NCBI GenBank assembly: GCA_947494445.1
Contig: CANLVD010000018.1
Location: forward strand, 1-61,406
Reading direction: 5' to 3'
DNA: 61,406 nucleotides
Source: an uncultured Paracoccaceae bacterium
GTDB taxonomy: Bacteria; Pseudomonadota; Alphaproteobacteria; Rhodobacterales; Rhodobacteraceae
Part shown: positions 7,614 through 16,800 of the stretch, piece after piece
Layout: each line of letters starts with the position of its first letter
How positions within the stretch are numbered: the stretch's first letter is position 1
Made by a program: the position numbers and the translations under genes
The notes under the pieces: model-generated
The model's database searches: none
What the model was told of the DNA's origin: nothing
The model's input: only the letters and a program-made list of their open reading frames with translations

Positions 7614-10076
7614 TTATTCGTTCTGCCGGACACGCGTGCGTGACCCGGCCTGATCCGGACGCAAACCCGGTTCTGGTTTCAGCCTGCCTGTGCCGACCTT
7701 TTCGATGTCAGTAGGGGCTGGAAAATCGGGAACTACACCTTTCGCTAAAAGCCTTCCGGGGTACAAACCATGAGCGATCTGCACAGGCATTTCGGCTGCC
7801 AGAGCAATTCTGTAAAAGTAGGACTTGACCTTCTCCTCAGAGGGATCTCGTCCGAACTCCAATTGATACTTTGCAATCATTCGCGTTGCCTGTGCCGTCG
7901 CAAAGCTGGTTCCGCGCATGGCCACGACCGAGCCATCCCGGGCACCGGCCCCCAGAACCCCAAGATGGGCAGGGCCATCGTCCACGGGCAGGGAAAACGC
8001 CGGCGCGCCGCGCGCTGTTTTGCCTCCAAAACTTTTGGCTGATCCGGTGCTTGAAAAAAGGGCCGGTTTGCCATCGGACGCGCGATAACCGCCAACTGAT
8101 ACAGAACCAGGCAGGTAGATATCCCCCTCTTTTTTCTTTGTGGTGCTCAACGCATCTGCAACCGCATTCAAGGTGCCGTGCTGGCGAACGTATCGGTCGC
8201 GGACAAAGAAGGGTTTCCCCGGCAACCTCTCCTTGCCATGGTCAAGGTTCTCAACTTTCTTTCCAAAGCCGGTGTTGTAGCTGTAGCTGTCCCTCAACCG
8301 GCCATCCTTGGCATGGCGCTGATAATCCTCATGATCGAAATAGGACAAAAGGCCTGACTTGCCCTCAGGTTGTTCGGACTGGTCGGTCTGCACACCCAAG
8401 AGCACGTTGATCTGCTTATCAGATCGGTTTTCAAGACGTATTTTCCAGATGCCAGACGGTGCAGGAACGGCATCGGCCTCATATAATTGGGAGGGCGCCG
8501 TGCAAATCGTGTACCGCACCGCATATTCGGTTTCACCCGACCCAGATGTATCGGACCCGTGTCTCGTGCCAGTTGACGGGCGCGTATCCCGATCCTCTTT
8601 GATGTGGCAATAGATGCGTGCCACCACTTTGCCGTCATGGACCAGATCGCGGACACGCCCCGGAACCCCTTGTGACAGAGCAAATGTCTGGCCTTCGGGT
8701 GATTCAACAGAAATTGCCAGCGGCACATTCTGACCTTCACTGATGGAACCAGTAACCGGTGTGGACCAAAGCTCGATATAATTCGCCGACTGATCCTCGG
8801 CGGATGTGCGCCAGTGCAGGGTCGCCGTGCTCTTGTCCTGACCATCGGGCGCAAGCGATACCAGAGCATTGCCACGGTTCAGGTTGTCGTTGCCTGCCGG
8901 CACCACGAGAATGACCGGGGCCATATGAGCCGCCGCAAGCTGGGTGTTGAGCGTGTTCAAGATGTTCGAGATCAGATCATCCCCGTCTTTCGAACCTGCC
9001 TGCTTGCCGAATGACAGGTTGATGACAATCGGATAGCCGCTGAAATCCTTCCCTGAGTCGGGGGCATCCGGTGTCCAGTCCGGGTACTTTGCCCGCCAAA
9101 GTGCATAACTAAGATCGACAATGCGCAGAATGCCGTGGATGACGAAATACTCCAGAAACCGGCCTGACAGCCCGACCGTGGCCCGGTCCGGCAGGTTCAC
9201 CGCAATAATCCGGGTCTTGTCTGCCAGCGCCCGTTCTGCGCCCGATCCTGTCAGCGCATCAAAGCCAGCGGCAGCGTCAAGCACATGAGCCCCGTGCGAC
9301 GCACGCCTGTCTAGCTCCCGGTGGCCGCCCTCACTGCGGGTATAGGTGACGGAGCCCGTGGCGCGGTTGAAGGCTTCCTCATCGAAATGGGATCCATGGG
9401 TGTGTACCCGGATCAGCGCATCGATTTCAGTCCCAAGATATTCCCGGCCAAAGGGAAGATAGGGTTCCGGATCGCCCGCAAGATCGGAAAACTCACTGCG
9501 ATCCGCGCTCTGCTGCCAGGCCGCCAGAACACGGCTGTGTTTCCCGTCACTTGTGCGCAATCTGTGGTGCCCAAGCGCAATTCCCGTATCGATCACACCA
9601 ACGATCACCCCGTCATCGGGTATATCAAGCCGCTCAAGGCCGTCCGGGATCAGATCGTCGGTTTCATCGTAATCCGGATTCAGGGTGAACTCCGGCACCA
9701 TCCCGTCGGTTCTCAGATTCTTGAGAATAAAACTTGGAGGACCATCGTTCGATGGCGCTTTACCCGCAAACGGAAAACCGGGGCTAGTGTTGAAGGAAAA
9801 ACTGGACGCATTGACCACATTGCCACCATCTGACGAACTGATCAGCGCATTGAAGTCCAAGAATTCATTCGAAATGAAGTCAAATGCCTGCAATGCTGTG
9901 CCAAAATCAAACCCACTGCGCTGACTGTCGAAAAACCGTGTCGAGATGGTCTGGCTTCGGACATTTCCCTCGCGGATCCCCGGCTGCTCACCCTCGATGG
10001 TCTCGGACCAGTCTATGTAGGGGGATTGCGTGCTGGACCCTTTGTCCTCCCAATCACCACTCCATTCCCGGGTCAT
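7614..10076 (-). CDS. S8-family (subtilisin-like) serine peptidase, probably cytoplasmic
   Basis: An 820-residue peptidase. From the ATG at 10076 the catalytic triad is D163 (VIDTGIA), H261 (SHGAHV) and S724 (RGTSFATAQ), with the oxyanion asparagine in VPAGNDN. There is no signal peptide and no prodomain that I can recognise; the first 150 residues are of unknown type. A long insert separates the histidine and serine parts and includes a beta-rich region at about 400-560. I prefer 10076 because it gives a four-base ATGA overlap with the upstream gene; an ATG two codons earlier (10082) is possible. A large intracellular subtilase coupled to a PAP2-like protein is unusual and suggests a regulated protease effector rather than a secreted nutrient enzyme. 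Confidence 0.93.
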   Translation of the reverse strand: MTREWSGDWEDKGSSTQSPYIDWSETIEGEQPGIREGNVRSQTISTRFFDSQRSGFDFGTALQAFDFISNEFLDFNALISSSDGGNVVNASSFSFNTSPGFPFAGKAPSNDGPPSFILKNLRTDGMVPEFTLNPDYDETDDLIPDGLERLDIPDDGVIVGVIDTGIALGHHRLRTSDGKHSRVLAAWQQSADRSEFSDLAGDPEPYLPFGREYLGTEIDALIRVHTHGSHFDEEAFNRATGSVTYTRSEGGHRELDRRASHGAHVLDAAAGFDALTGSGAERALADKTRIIAVNLPDRATVGLSGRFLEYFVIHGILRIVDLSYALWRAKYPDWTPDAPDSGKDFSGYPIVINLSFGKQAGSKDGDDLISNILNTLNTQLAAAHMAPVILVVPAGNDNLNRGNALVSLAPDGQDKSTATLHWRTSAEDQSANYIELWSTPVTGSISEGQNVPLAISVESPEGQTFALSQGVPGRVRDLVHDGKVVARIYCHIKEDRDTRPSTGTRHGSDTSGSGETEYAVRYTICTAPSQLYEADAVPAPSGIWKIRLENRSDKQINVLLGVQTDQSEQPEGKSGLLSYFDHEDYQRHAKDGRLRDSYSYNTGFGKKVENLDHGKERLPGKPFFVRDRYVRQHGTLNAVADALSTTKKKEGDIYLPGSVSVGGYRASDGKPALFSSTGSAKSFGGKTARGAPAFSLPVDDGPAHLGVLGAGARDGSVVAMRGTSFATAQATRMIAKYQLEFGRDPSEEKVKSYFYRIALAAEMPVQIAHGLYPGRLLAKGVVPDFPAPTDIEKVGTGRLKPEPGLRPDQAGSRTRVRQNE

Positions 10077-11518
10077 GACCATTCATCCCGGGCGCGCAAC
10101 CAGTAGTCGCCCAGCACTGCATTGCTCGGTCCACCCGCTGCACCTGTAGCTGCCAGTGTCTGCTCAGCCGCCTGCAACGCTTGTGCTTTCTCACCTTCCT
10201 TTGCCTCTGCACTGCGAGACCGCACTGTGGCCTCTTCTTCCGAAACATCGATTTTTCTAAGTTTCGCCTGAAGGTCAGCAAGATCTTCTTCACGCCCTTC
10301 GACCTTTTCAGTTTCTACCAATTCACCTTCCAACTCTGCCTTTTTAGCCAGCAGCGCTTCGAGCACTCTTATGGCTTCCAACCGCTCGTACCGGGCCTCG
10401 CGCGCCTCTACAACTGCCACGTTTCTGGCTTCCAGCAGCGCATCTGCATCCGATTGCGGCATCCCAAATGCTTTCAGCCAGCACAGGGTGAAGTCCTCCT
10501 GCATCCCGAAGGCCTTCTGACCGACCCCATCCTGCAAATCAAAAGCAACCGCACCTGGCGCATCGCTCCCGGTCGCCGCACTCACGACAGCCTCGCCAAT
10601 CTGACAGCCCAGAAGGGCACCGGCTGCGGAATCCACCGGGAAATGAACACCCGCAACCGTGCGATTGACGGCAATCCTCTGTGCGATCCGGAACGGCATG
10701 GCCATAGAATTCAGGCCCGCTGCCGCGCTTTCACCGGTCATAAGCCGGTGCAGCACCGTGGCCAGCGCAAAGGCTTCGGTCGAATGCCCGCTGGGAAAGG
10801 TCGAATGGGACGGCGTCTGGATCATCGGCTGCACTTCGGGTGCAAAATCGATGGGCCGGGGCGTCCAGCAATAGTGTTTGACCTGCTGCTCGATCTGGAT
10901 GACCAGTTGCTGAACCATCGTCAGAAACTCAAGTGCGTTTTTCTTCTGCCCGGCATCCAGACGCGCTGCGAGACCGAAGAACGACAACTGATCACCAAGC
11001 TGCGTATTGATCTCGGCCAACCGATCAACCCTGAGATCGGCATAGTTGCGCAGATACTTCAGCTGCGAGACCAGCATCTCATGGGAAGGCTTGCGGGTCT
11101 TGAACACAGAGGCACGATCGTAGTGCACTTCGCAACTGTAGGGAGCAGTCCCCGGATGAACCGAAAAACGAGACGCCAATGTCCCGCCAAGGATCGTGGT
11201 GCGCTGGCCAACGCTCAGATAGGACATGTCGTTATGAGACGCTGGCAAGGCTGTCGGATCAGGCCAGTCACCCGGATCCGACCGCAGTTCCGGAGCCCAG
11301 TAGCCGACCACACCGTCATAGGTTGTCGTCAGTGCTCCTTGCAAAAGAGGAGAGGCCGGTCCACCGGCATGGCCAGCGCCGCCTCCAGCACCTCCACCCG
11401 CGCCGCCACCGGCACCTCCGCCTGCTCCACCGCCAGCGCCACCTCCGGCACCTCCGCCTGCGCCGCCACCGGCACCTCCGCCTGCTCCACCGCCTGCACC
11501 GCCCCCGCTGTTCAACAT
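10073..11518 (-). CDS. PAP2/vanadium-haloperoxidase-like protein with Gly-Ala repeat and coiled coil
   Basis: A 481-residue protein. All three motifs of the PAP2/haloperoxidase superfamily are present: K214-x6-R221-P, P242-S-G-H245 and R286-x5-H292-x3-D296. These bind phosphate or vanadate. The protein lacks obvious membrane helices, which favours the soluble haloperoxidase-like branch over membrane lipid phosphatases. Residues 5-48 are eleven perfect GGGA units, and about 365-470 form a highly charged predicted coiled coil. An AAAGGAG ribosome-binding site lies nine bases before the ATG. It is the first gene of the operon and overlaps the subtilase by four bases. Whether it acts as peroxidase or phosphatase cannot be told from motifs alone. 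Confidence 0.88.
   Translation of the reverse strand: MLNSGGGAGGGAGGGAGGGAGGGAGGGAGGGAGGGAGGGAGGGAGGGAGHAGGPASPLLQGALTTTYDGVVGYWAPELRSDPGDWPDPTALPASHNDMSYLSVGQRTTILGGTLASRFSVHPGTAPYSCEVHYDRASVFKTRKPSHEMLVSQLKYLRNYADLRVDRLAEINTQLGDQLSFFGLAARLDAGQKKNALEFLTMVQQLVIQIEQQVKHYCWTPRPIDFAPEVQPMIQTPSHSTFPSGHSTEAFALATVLHRLMTGESAAAGLNSMAMPFRIAQRIAVNRTVAGVHFPVDSAAGALLGCQIGEAVVSAATGSDAPGAVAFDLQDGVGQKAFGMQEDFTLCWLKAFGMPQSDADALLEARNVAVVEAREARYERLEAIRVLEALLAKKAELEGELVETEKVEGREEDLADLQAKLRKIDVSEEEATVRSRSAEAKEGEKAQALQAAEQTLAATGAAGGPSNAVLGDYWLRARDEWS
11375..11506 (-). repeat. Eleven 12-bp tandem repeats encoding (GGGA)11
   Basis: 132 bp made of 11 units of 12 bp encode residues 5-48 of the PAP2-like protein. Units differ at third codon positions but the protein repeat is perfect, so selection acts on the peptide. 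Slipped-strand changes in unit number would keep the frame. Confidence 0.9.
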
Positions 11519-11533
11519 GACAAACGCTCCTTT

Positions 11534-11549
11534 GTTAATATGCGTTAAC
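11534..11549. promoter_or_regulatory. Short palindrome in the divergent promoter region
   Basis: GTTAA-TATGCG-TTAAC lies between the PAP2-like gene (start 11518) and the SARP-like regulator (start 11694). It sits just upstream of the PAP2 ribosome-binding site and would suit a repressor or activator site. Only symmetry and position support it. Confidence 0.35.
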
Positions 11550-11693
11550 TGTCCGGCGAAGCTTGATTCAGGTCAACAAAGAGAAAGGTGTTTTTACGAT
11601 GAATTCACGGAAGCGGCGGAAACATTGATCGACTAAGGAAATTATGGTTATTTCAACGAATTGAAGATGTTTATTTGTTCTTGGAGATAGGTG

Positions 11694-13322
11694 ATGTTGC
11701 CCGACGGTAGAAGCGTGACCATTCATTTATATGGCGGATTTCTGATTCAGGATCAGGCTGAAACTGTACTGACTCCAAAAGGTGCAAAGTCCCAGGGTTT
11801 ACTGGCACTTCTGGCCACAAATCGACGGTTTCAAAGAAGCCGGACCTGGTTGCAGGACAAATTGTGGAGCGACCGCGGACCCGAACAGGGCGCGGCCAGT
11901 CTGCGTCAGGCTCTGGTGGAGATTCGCAAAGCCCTTGGGGCCCATTCCGATATTCTGGTCGCCGACCGGAAAACCGTCAGTCTGGACCCCGACAGGGTCA
12001 CTGTCTTTTCCAAAGCCCACCATCCGGGAGAGGAATTTCTCGAAGGCATCGACGTCCGGGACCCTGAATTCGATACATGGCTGGCGTCCCAACGTGCCAA
12101 TTTCGACATGTTCCAAATGGACAATGCAGCGGATTACACAGGACTGCCTCCGGCCTCCCGCCCAAAACCCAAGGCCCGCGTTGTGGTGCTCGACGCTGCT
12201 GGAAAATGCTCGGGCAAAGGCAACATTCTGGAATACCTCTTTGTCGACAAGGCCTTCCGGGCACTGCGGGAAAACCTCGTCATCGATGTGACCGCCCGCA
12301 TGCCGGAAAAGCCTGACGAGGGAACCGTCGTTGCCTGCGTTCAAGCCATGGAAATGCATGATGACACGTTGGGACTGCGCATATTCCTGGAGGATATCAG
12401 CAACGGCAAGACGCTCTGGTCGGATTCCCTGTCGAATATCTCAAGCGTGGATCTGGAACGAAACGTCCGCGTTCTGGGCTTGATCAACCGCTTTGTCGAA
12501 GCAACCGGCGAAGCGCTGTCCTATCAGGACCTCAACATCTCCTTCGATCACGATGCAAGCCTTCTGGGATATCTGGCGGTCAGGAAGCTGTTTTCAATCG
12601 GTCAACGGGAACTGGAGTCCGCCGACCGTCTGCTCAAGCAGGCTTATGACATTCAGCCACGCGGGATCTTTCAGGCCTGGCGGGCACAATTGCTGACCAT
12701 CCAGCATGTTGAGCGTTATCGCACCGATTTCGATGTTCTCAGCGAAGAAAGCGAAGAGGCGTGCGAGCGCGCCCTTGCAGATGACCCGACCAATTCCAAT
12801 GTTCTGGCGGCGGTGGCCAATGCCCGGCTGATCCTGCAGAAGAACTTTGTGGGCGGGGGTGAGCTGGCCATGATGAGCGTCAAATCAAACTCGGGAAATC
12901 CGCTGGCCTGGTGGTCCCTGTCCAACGCAAAACAGTACTTTGGCGAGAACGAAGCGGCCTATCTGAGCGCTGTTCAGGCCCAGACCCTTGCCGAAGGCAC
13001 CCGATTGAAATTCTGGTGCGACTTTCAAAGATCGCTGACCGCAGCCACCACGGGCCGGTCATCGGAATCCGTGCGCTATGGCGAAACTTCAACAGCGCTG
13101 TCACCCCAGTTCGGCCCACCACTGCGCTATCTCACGGCCGTCTATGCCAATGATGACAAGCCGACGGAAAGTGCCAGCGCCATGAAACGCCTCAAGGCCA
13201 TCGAGCCCGATTTCAACATCTCGCGCCTGTTGGATGATGAAAGCTACCCGGTCTCGGTCATGCGCAACACAGGCCTCGCAGATCGCAAATCCCTTGAAAA
13301 AGCCGAAGCCGCCGTCGGTTGA
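11694..13322 (+). CDS. SARP/CadC-like winged-helix regulator with TPR-like C-terminus
   Basis: A 542-residue protein. Residues about 5-100 look like an OmpR/SARP-type winged helix (LTPKGAKSQGLLALLATNRR, then TWLQDKLWSDRGPEQGAASLRQALVEIRKALG). Near residue 118 comes GIDVRDPEFDTWL, a segment typical of alphaproteobacterial activators of this class. The middle resembles a TolB-N-like domain and the last ~200 residues look like TPR helices. The GTG at 11691 could also start translation, but the ATG at 11694 has better spacing from GGAG (11683-11686). It is divergent from the PAP2-subtilase operon and upstream of the holin-like and 1,448-residue genes, so it is the natural candidate to control one or both. 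Confidence 0.8.
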   Translation: MLPDGRSVTIHLYGGFLIQDQAETVLTPKGAKSQGLLALLATNRRFQRSRTWLQDKLWSDRGPEQGAASLRQALVEIRKALGAHSDILVADRKTVSLDPDRVTVFSKAHHPGEEFLEGIDVRDPEFDTWLASQRANFDMFQMDNAADYTGLPPASRPKPKARVVVLDAAGKCSGKGNILEYLFVDKAFRALRENLVIDVTARMPEKPDEGTVVACVQAMEMHDDTLGLRIFLEDISNGKTLWSDSLSNISSVDLERNVRVLGLINRFVEATGEALSYQDLNISFDHDASLLGYLAVRKLFSIGQRELESADRLLKQAYDIQPRGIFQAWRAQLLTIQHVERYRTDFDVLSEESEEACERALADDPTNSNVLAAVANARLILQKNFVGGGELAMMSVKSNSGNPLAWWSLSNAKQYFGENEAAYLSAVQAQTLAEGTRLKFWCDFQRSLTAATTGRSSESVRYGETSTALSPQFGPPLRYLTAVYANDDKPTESASAMKRLKAIEPDFNISRLLDDESYPVSVMRNTGLADRKSLEKAEAAVG

Positions 13323-13341
13323 TCCGGCAAGACACCTTTTG

Positions 13342-13368
13342 TCCCGTGCCCAGTCGCCGGGATTTTTT
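13342..13368 (+). terminator. Rho-independent terminator after the SARP-like gene
   Basis: TCCCG (13342-13346) pairs with CGGGA (13358-13362) around an 11-base loop and is followed by six T residues (13363-13368). It lies 20 bases after the stop codon and should separate the regulator from the downstream genes. Confidence 0.65.
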
Positions 13369-13514
13369 ATACCCAGAGTTGATTCACCGTAGTCCAAATC
13401 GGCTTTTGACGGTGTGATCACGCTGCACTCACGATCCATTCACGCTGCACGCAGAACATGAAGGGCAGTGCCACCAAGCATTTGTGGCCGAAACAACCAT
13501 TCATGGAGCGAATT

Positions 13515-13733
13515 ATGGCTAAGATGGCAACGGCAATTCCTGCTCGTAAAGTCTATGCAGGGACCCTCGGCGCGGCAATCGGTACGATCCTGACCTATGT
13601 GCTGGGATTGATCATCGGCGATCCGGTTCCCGAAGTGGTGGGCGGCGCGATCATCACCGTCTCTACCTTTGTTATGGGCTATTACGTGCCGCCCGCACCC
13701 GTTGATCAGGTCGTTCTCGACGCGACAGCCTGA
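13515..13733 (+). CDS. Small two-helix membrane protein, holin-like
   Basis: A 72-residue protein. From the ATG at 13515 (MAKMATAIPARKVYAG), which has GGAG six bases upstream, it contains two hydrophobic helices at about residues 13-31 and 38-57 separated by DPVPEVV, and ends in a short polar tail. The pattern of a small basic N-terminus followed by a Gly-Ala rich helix and an acid-proline turn resembles small phage holin-like proteins. The frame is also open back to 13458, but that start has no ribosome-binding site. It precedes the 1,448-residue membrane protein by 94 bases with a strong hairpin between them. Function is unknown; holin-like topology is an inference. Confidence 0.6.
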   Translation: MAKMATAIPARKVYAGTLGAAIGTILTYVLGLIIGDPVPEVVGGAIITVSTFVMGYYVPPAPVDQVVLDATA

Positions 13734-13758
13734 CCCGGGTCCTGCCCCCAAAACCCTC

Positions 13759-13790
13759 TTGAGACCACGCTGACATGGCGGTGGTCTCAA
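13759..13790 (+). promoter_or_regulatory. Strong hairpin between the holin-like gene and the giant membrane gene
   Basis: TTGAGACCAC (13759-13768) and GTGGTCTCAA (13781-13790) form a perfect 10-bp stem with a 12-base loop. No T-run follows on the + strand, so it is more likely an mRNA processing, stability or attenuation element than a simple terminator. Confidence 0.6.
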
Positions 13791-13827
13791 ATGGAAATGA
13801 CCGCTCTCCCTTTCGAAGGAGCCTGAC

Positions 13828-16800
13828 ATGAAAACTCTCACACTGATCAGCGCCGGTATCAGTTCCCTCCAGAACTGGTTCCTGTCGGACACGGAAAACT
13901 CCTCGAAAACCGGTCTTCTGCGGGCAAGAGAAGACTTGAAAACAGTGCTCATTGCCGAAGTTCGCGAGAAGGCGGGAGAGATCAATAAACAGCTGCAAGA
14001 GGACAACAAGGACACTGCAACCGAGAGAGTTAAACAGCTGATCAATGATCCGGAGGATTCAGACGAACCGATCTTAAGCAAACACTACATTGAACTGCTG
14101 ATCAATTCCAAGCGGTTCGAAACCGAAGCGACCCAGACCAAAATCAACAGGCAAGACCTGAGTATCGACAGCGAATTTGAACTGACTATAACCCAAGGTT
14201 CCGAGGCTTCGGTGCGTGGACCTCTGGAAACCCATTGGAATGCCAAGGTCACCCCAGAACTCAAAAAGCTCAAGCCACTGATCACAGAGGTCACTGAGGC
14301 AAACTTCAAAAAGGCTGAGGCCGAAAGCGGGCAGATCCTGAATGCGGTGCAAAAGCTGCTTGAAGTCCTGCAACCGCCGCTGGGTCCGGACTATTTTGTT
14401 GCGTCTGAAGGGAACTCTGTCTGGTCCCAAGACCTGCAATCCAAGGCAGCGCACTATCAAGAACTCTTGGGCAATGACACAGCCAGTCCTCCGGATAGTC
14501 AAATTGGGCCATTCGCACCCGAGCCCTGGATCAACGACCTTGAAACAGAGGTCCGCCAACTCCTTGTTGTCGAGAAGCAGCCCGGTCTCAATCTCGGGGA
14601 GATCGCGGAAGATCTGGCCCACATACTTTTCTCCAAGGCGTTCGACAGATTCACCCAAGAATATCTGAATAATTTCAAGGAAAAGCAGGAAACCGAGGAT
14701 TACTGGAAAACCATCAAGACGCGCCTCAAGACCGCTGATGATAGAAACCCTCTCTATGCCGAGACCGTTCTGGAAAGCGTGATGAATTCCAAGATCATGC
14801 GACAGCGGGTTCTGGGCTCTGTCCGGATGGTCCTGCGCTATGACGGTCACGCCATTCTGCGCCGCCCGATGGAGGAGGAAAGCGCCGTCATGACGCCATT
14901 CACCAACTGGCTGGATGACGACGCAGCAACCGGCCTGCCTGTTCTTGTACCCCCCGCCGCACCTGAAGAGTGCTGCTACAACACCGCCGTCTACATGGAC
15001 TGGATCGCCCCTCCACATGGCGCCAACGCACCAGTCAAACGTGTCGGGATGAAGATAGAGAACATCTGTCGAACGGAGATTTTTCTCAGCAGCGAAACCG
15101 GCTCGTTCATGAAAAAGCTGATGAATTTTGCCGCTCAGCTGCGCGGCCTGAAACCGCTGACCGAAGGGGGCAATGATCTTGGTGGACGTGGCAAGCTGGA
15201 TGCCTTGTCCTTGAACGAAATGGCAGATATTTCGCGGGATCCCGGACCCATGATGATCCGCAACTGGCTGGGCAATTTCCGGGATGCCGATTGTCGGATC
15301 GCGGTTACCATCGAGCCGGCGGGCCTGATGATCATCGTCATCTCGATGCCGAAAATCACTGCTGGCTCTCAGGACCGGTCTACCTATCGAAATCGCGCCG
15401 TGCTCGACAATATCGCGCTGGTCATGGCCTCTGTGGTCAAAAGGGCAATGGACCCGAGCGCAACCTACGCCGGAGATCCGCAGGAAGCCCGAAGTTTTCA
15501 AAAGCAGTTGAAACCCGGCAGAGTGCCGGACAAGGGCACGGAGTGTTTTACCCTTCTGCCCACAACCATCCGCCCCCTGAGGTTGAAAGAGGACAGCTGG
15601 AAGGGCAGCATATCAGAGGCAGAGGACAAGACCCACGTCCTGAACCACAATCAATGCAGCCAACTGGGTCTGAATATTCTGAAACCTAGCGCCCTGGCAA
15701 AGCTGGAAACCGACGGAACCGGCACGCATCCATCTGCAAATGCCGCAGTTCTGCAACTGGCAGCCCGCTACGGCCAGGCGCTGGACAAAAACCTGCCCCA
15801 TCTGTCCGAAAACACCAGCAGCCAGACCGGGGATGAAACCACAGCCGACAGCACGGATCTGTACAACCAGATGTACAAAACATTCAACCTGACCAGTTGG
15901 TGGCTTGGTCTTGTCATGATCTTCGCGCTGTTTCTGCCAACACTATTGCGGAAAATACCCCTTCCGGACACAGCCGAGCTCGCTGGCCAGACAGATATAC
16001 TGGCAAGCTTTCCATCCCTGAACCAGACAGAGATTGGAATGATCGCATTGGCCTTCCTCATGGCCACGATCTGGCGTTTCATGGGGGTCTATGGACTGGA
16101 CAATATCATCAGAAACGAGACCTCACGCCTGAAGTCACATCAATCTGGCAACAACACTGTCGGCAGGTTCATTGATTTCGTCACATTGCAGATGTTCAGA
16201 CCCAAAGAACACGGGATCTCTCACACCATCGCGATGTGGATGTTCAAGGGTCGGTACACTCTCCGGTACGATGTCATTCTGCTGAGCCTGATTTGCGTGA
16301 TCTTGCTTGTCTTTCAGATGCCGGAATTTGCCGAAACAAAATCAACCAGTGACCAGCGGTTTCTGGTCGGGTTCGCCTCCAAGGTAATCTGGGCAACGCC
16401 CGCGCTTGCCCTTGGCTTCCTGCTGCAAAGTAGCACAATGTTCAAAACCACAATTTCCGAAGTTTCGGGCAAACGCATCGAACTTCTGGTGTTGCGCGAC
16501 CTTCAAAACCTGCTCAAGGCAGGCAGCGCATTGGGTGACCAGCTCAAGCGGATCATCAAGGGACAAAGCAGCCGGTCATTGCCGTATTTCGGGCAGATCT
16601 ATCAGATGATCCCGCCGATGGACGGGGCTGCTGTCGCCATCGAACGGTCCAAGGCCCGCGTGGAAGGCGAGATCAACAAGGCCAATGCAAAATTCCTGCG
16701 CCGCAGCGGCTACACAATCGCCCTGCTGACATTGTTTGCAGGCTTTGGTCCACTGAAATCGATAAAGCCTGATGATGTTCACATCCAAAGCAAACCATTG

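Noticed and set aside
10181-11548. 455-codon open frame on the plus strand
   Set aside because: It is antisense to the PAP2-like gene, whose three active-site motifs are intact; its serine/threonine repeats are only the reverse reading of the Gly-Ala repeat.
14074-15501. 475-codon open frame on the minus strand
   Set aside because: It is antisense to the 1,448-residue membrane protein and has no family-like sequence or ribosome-binding site.
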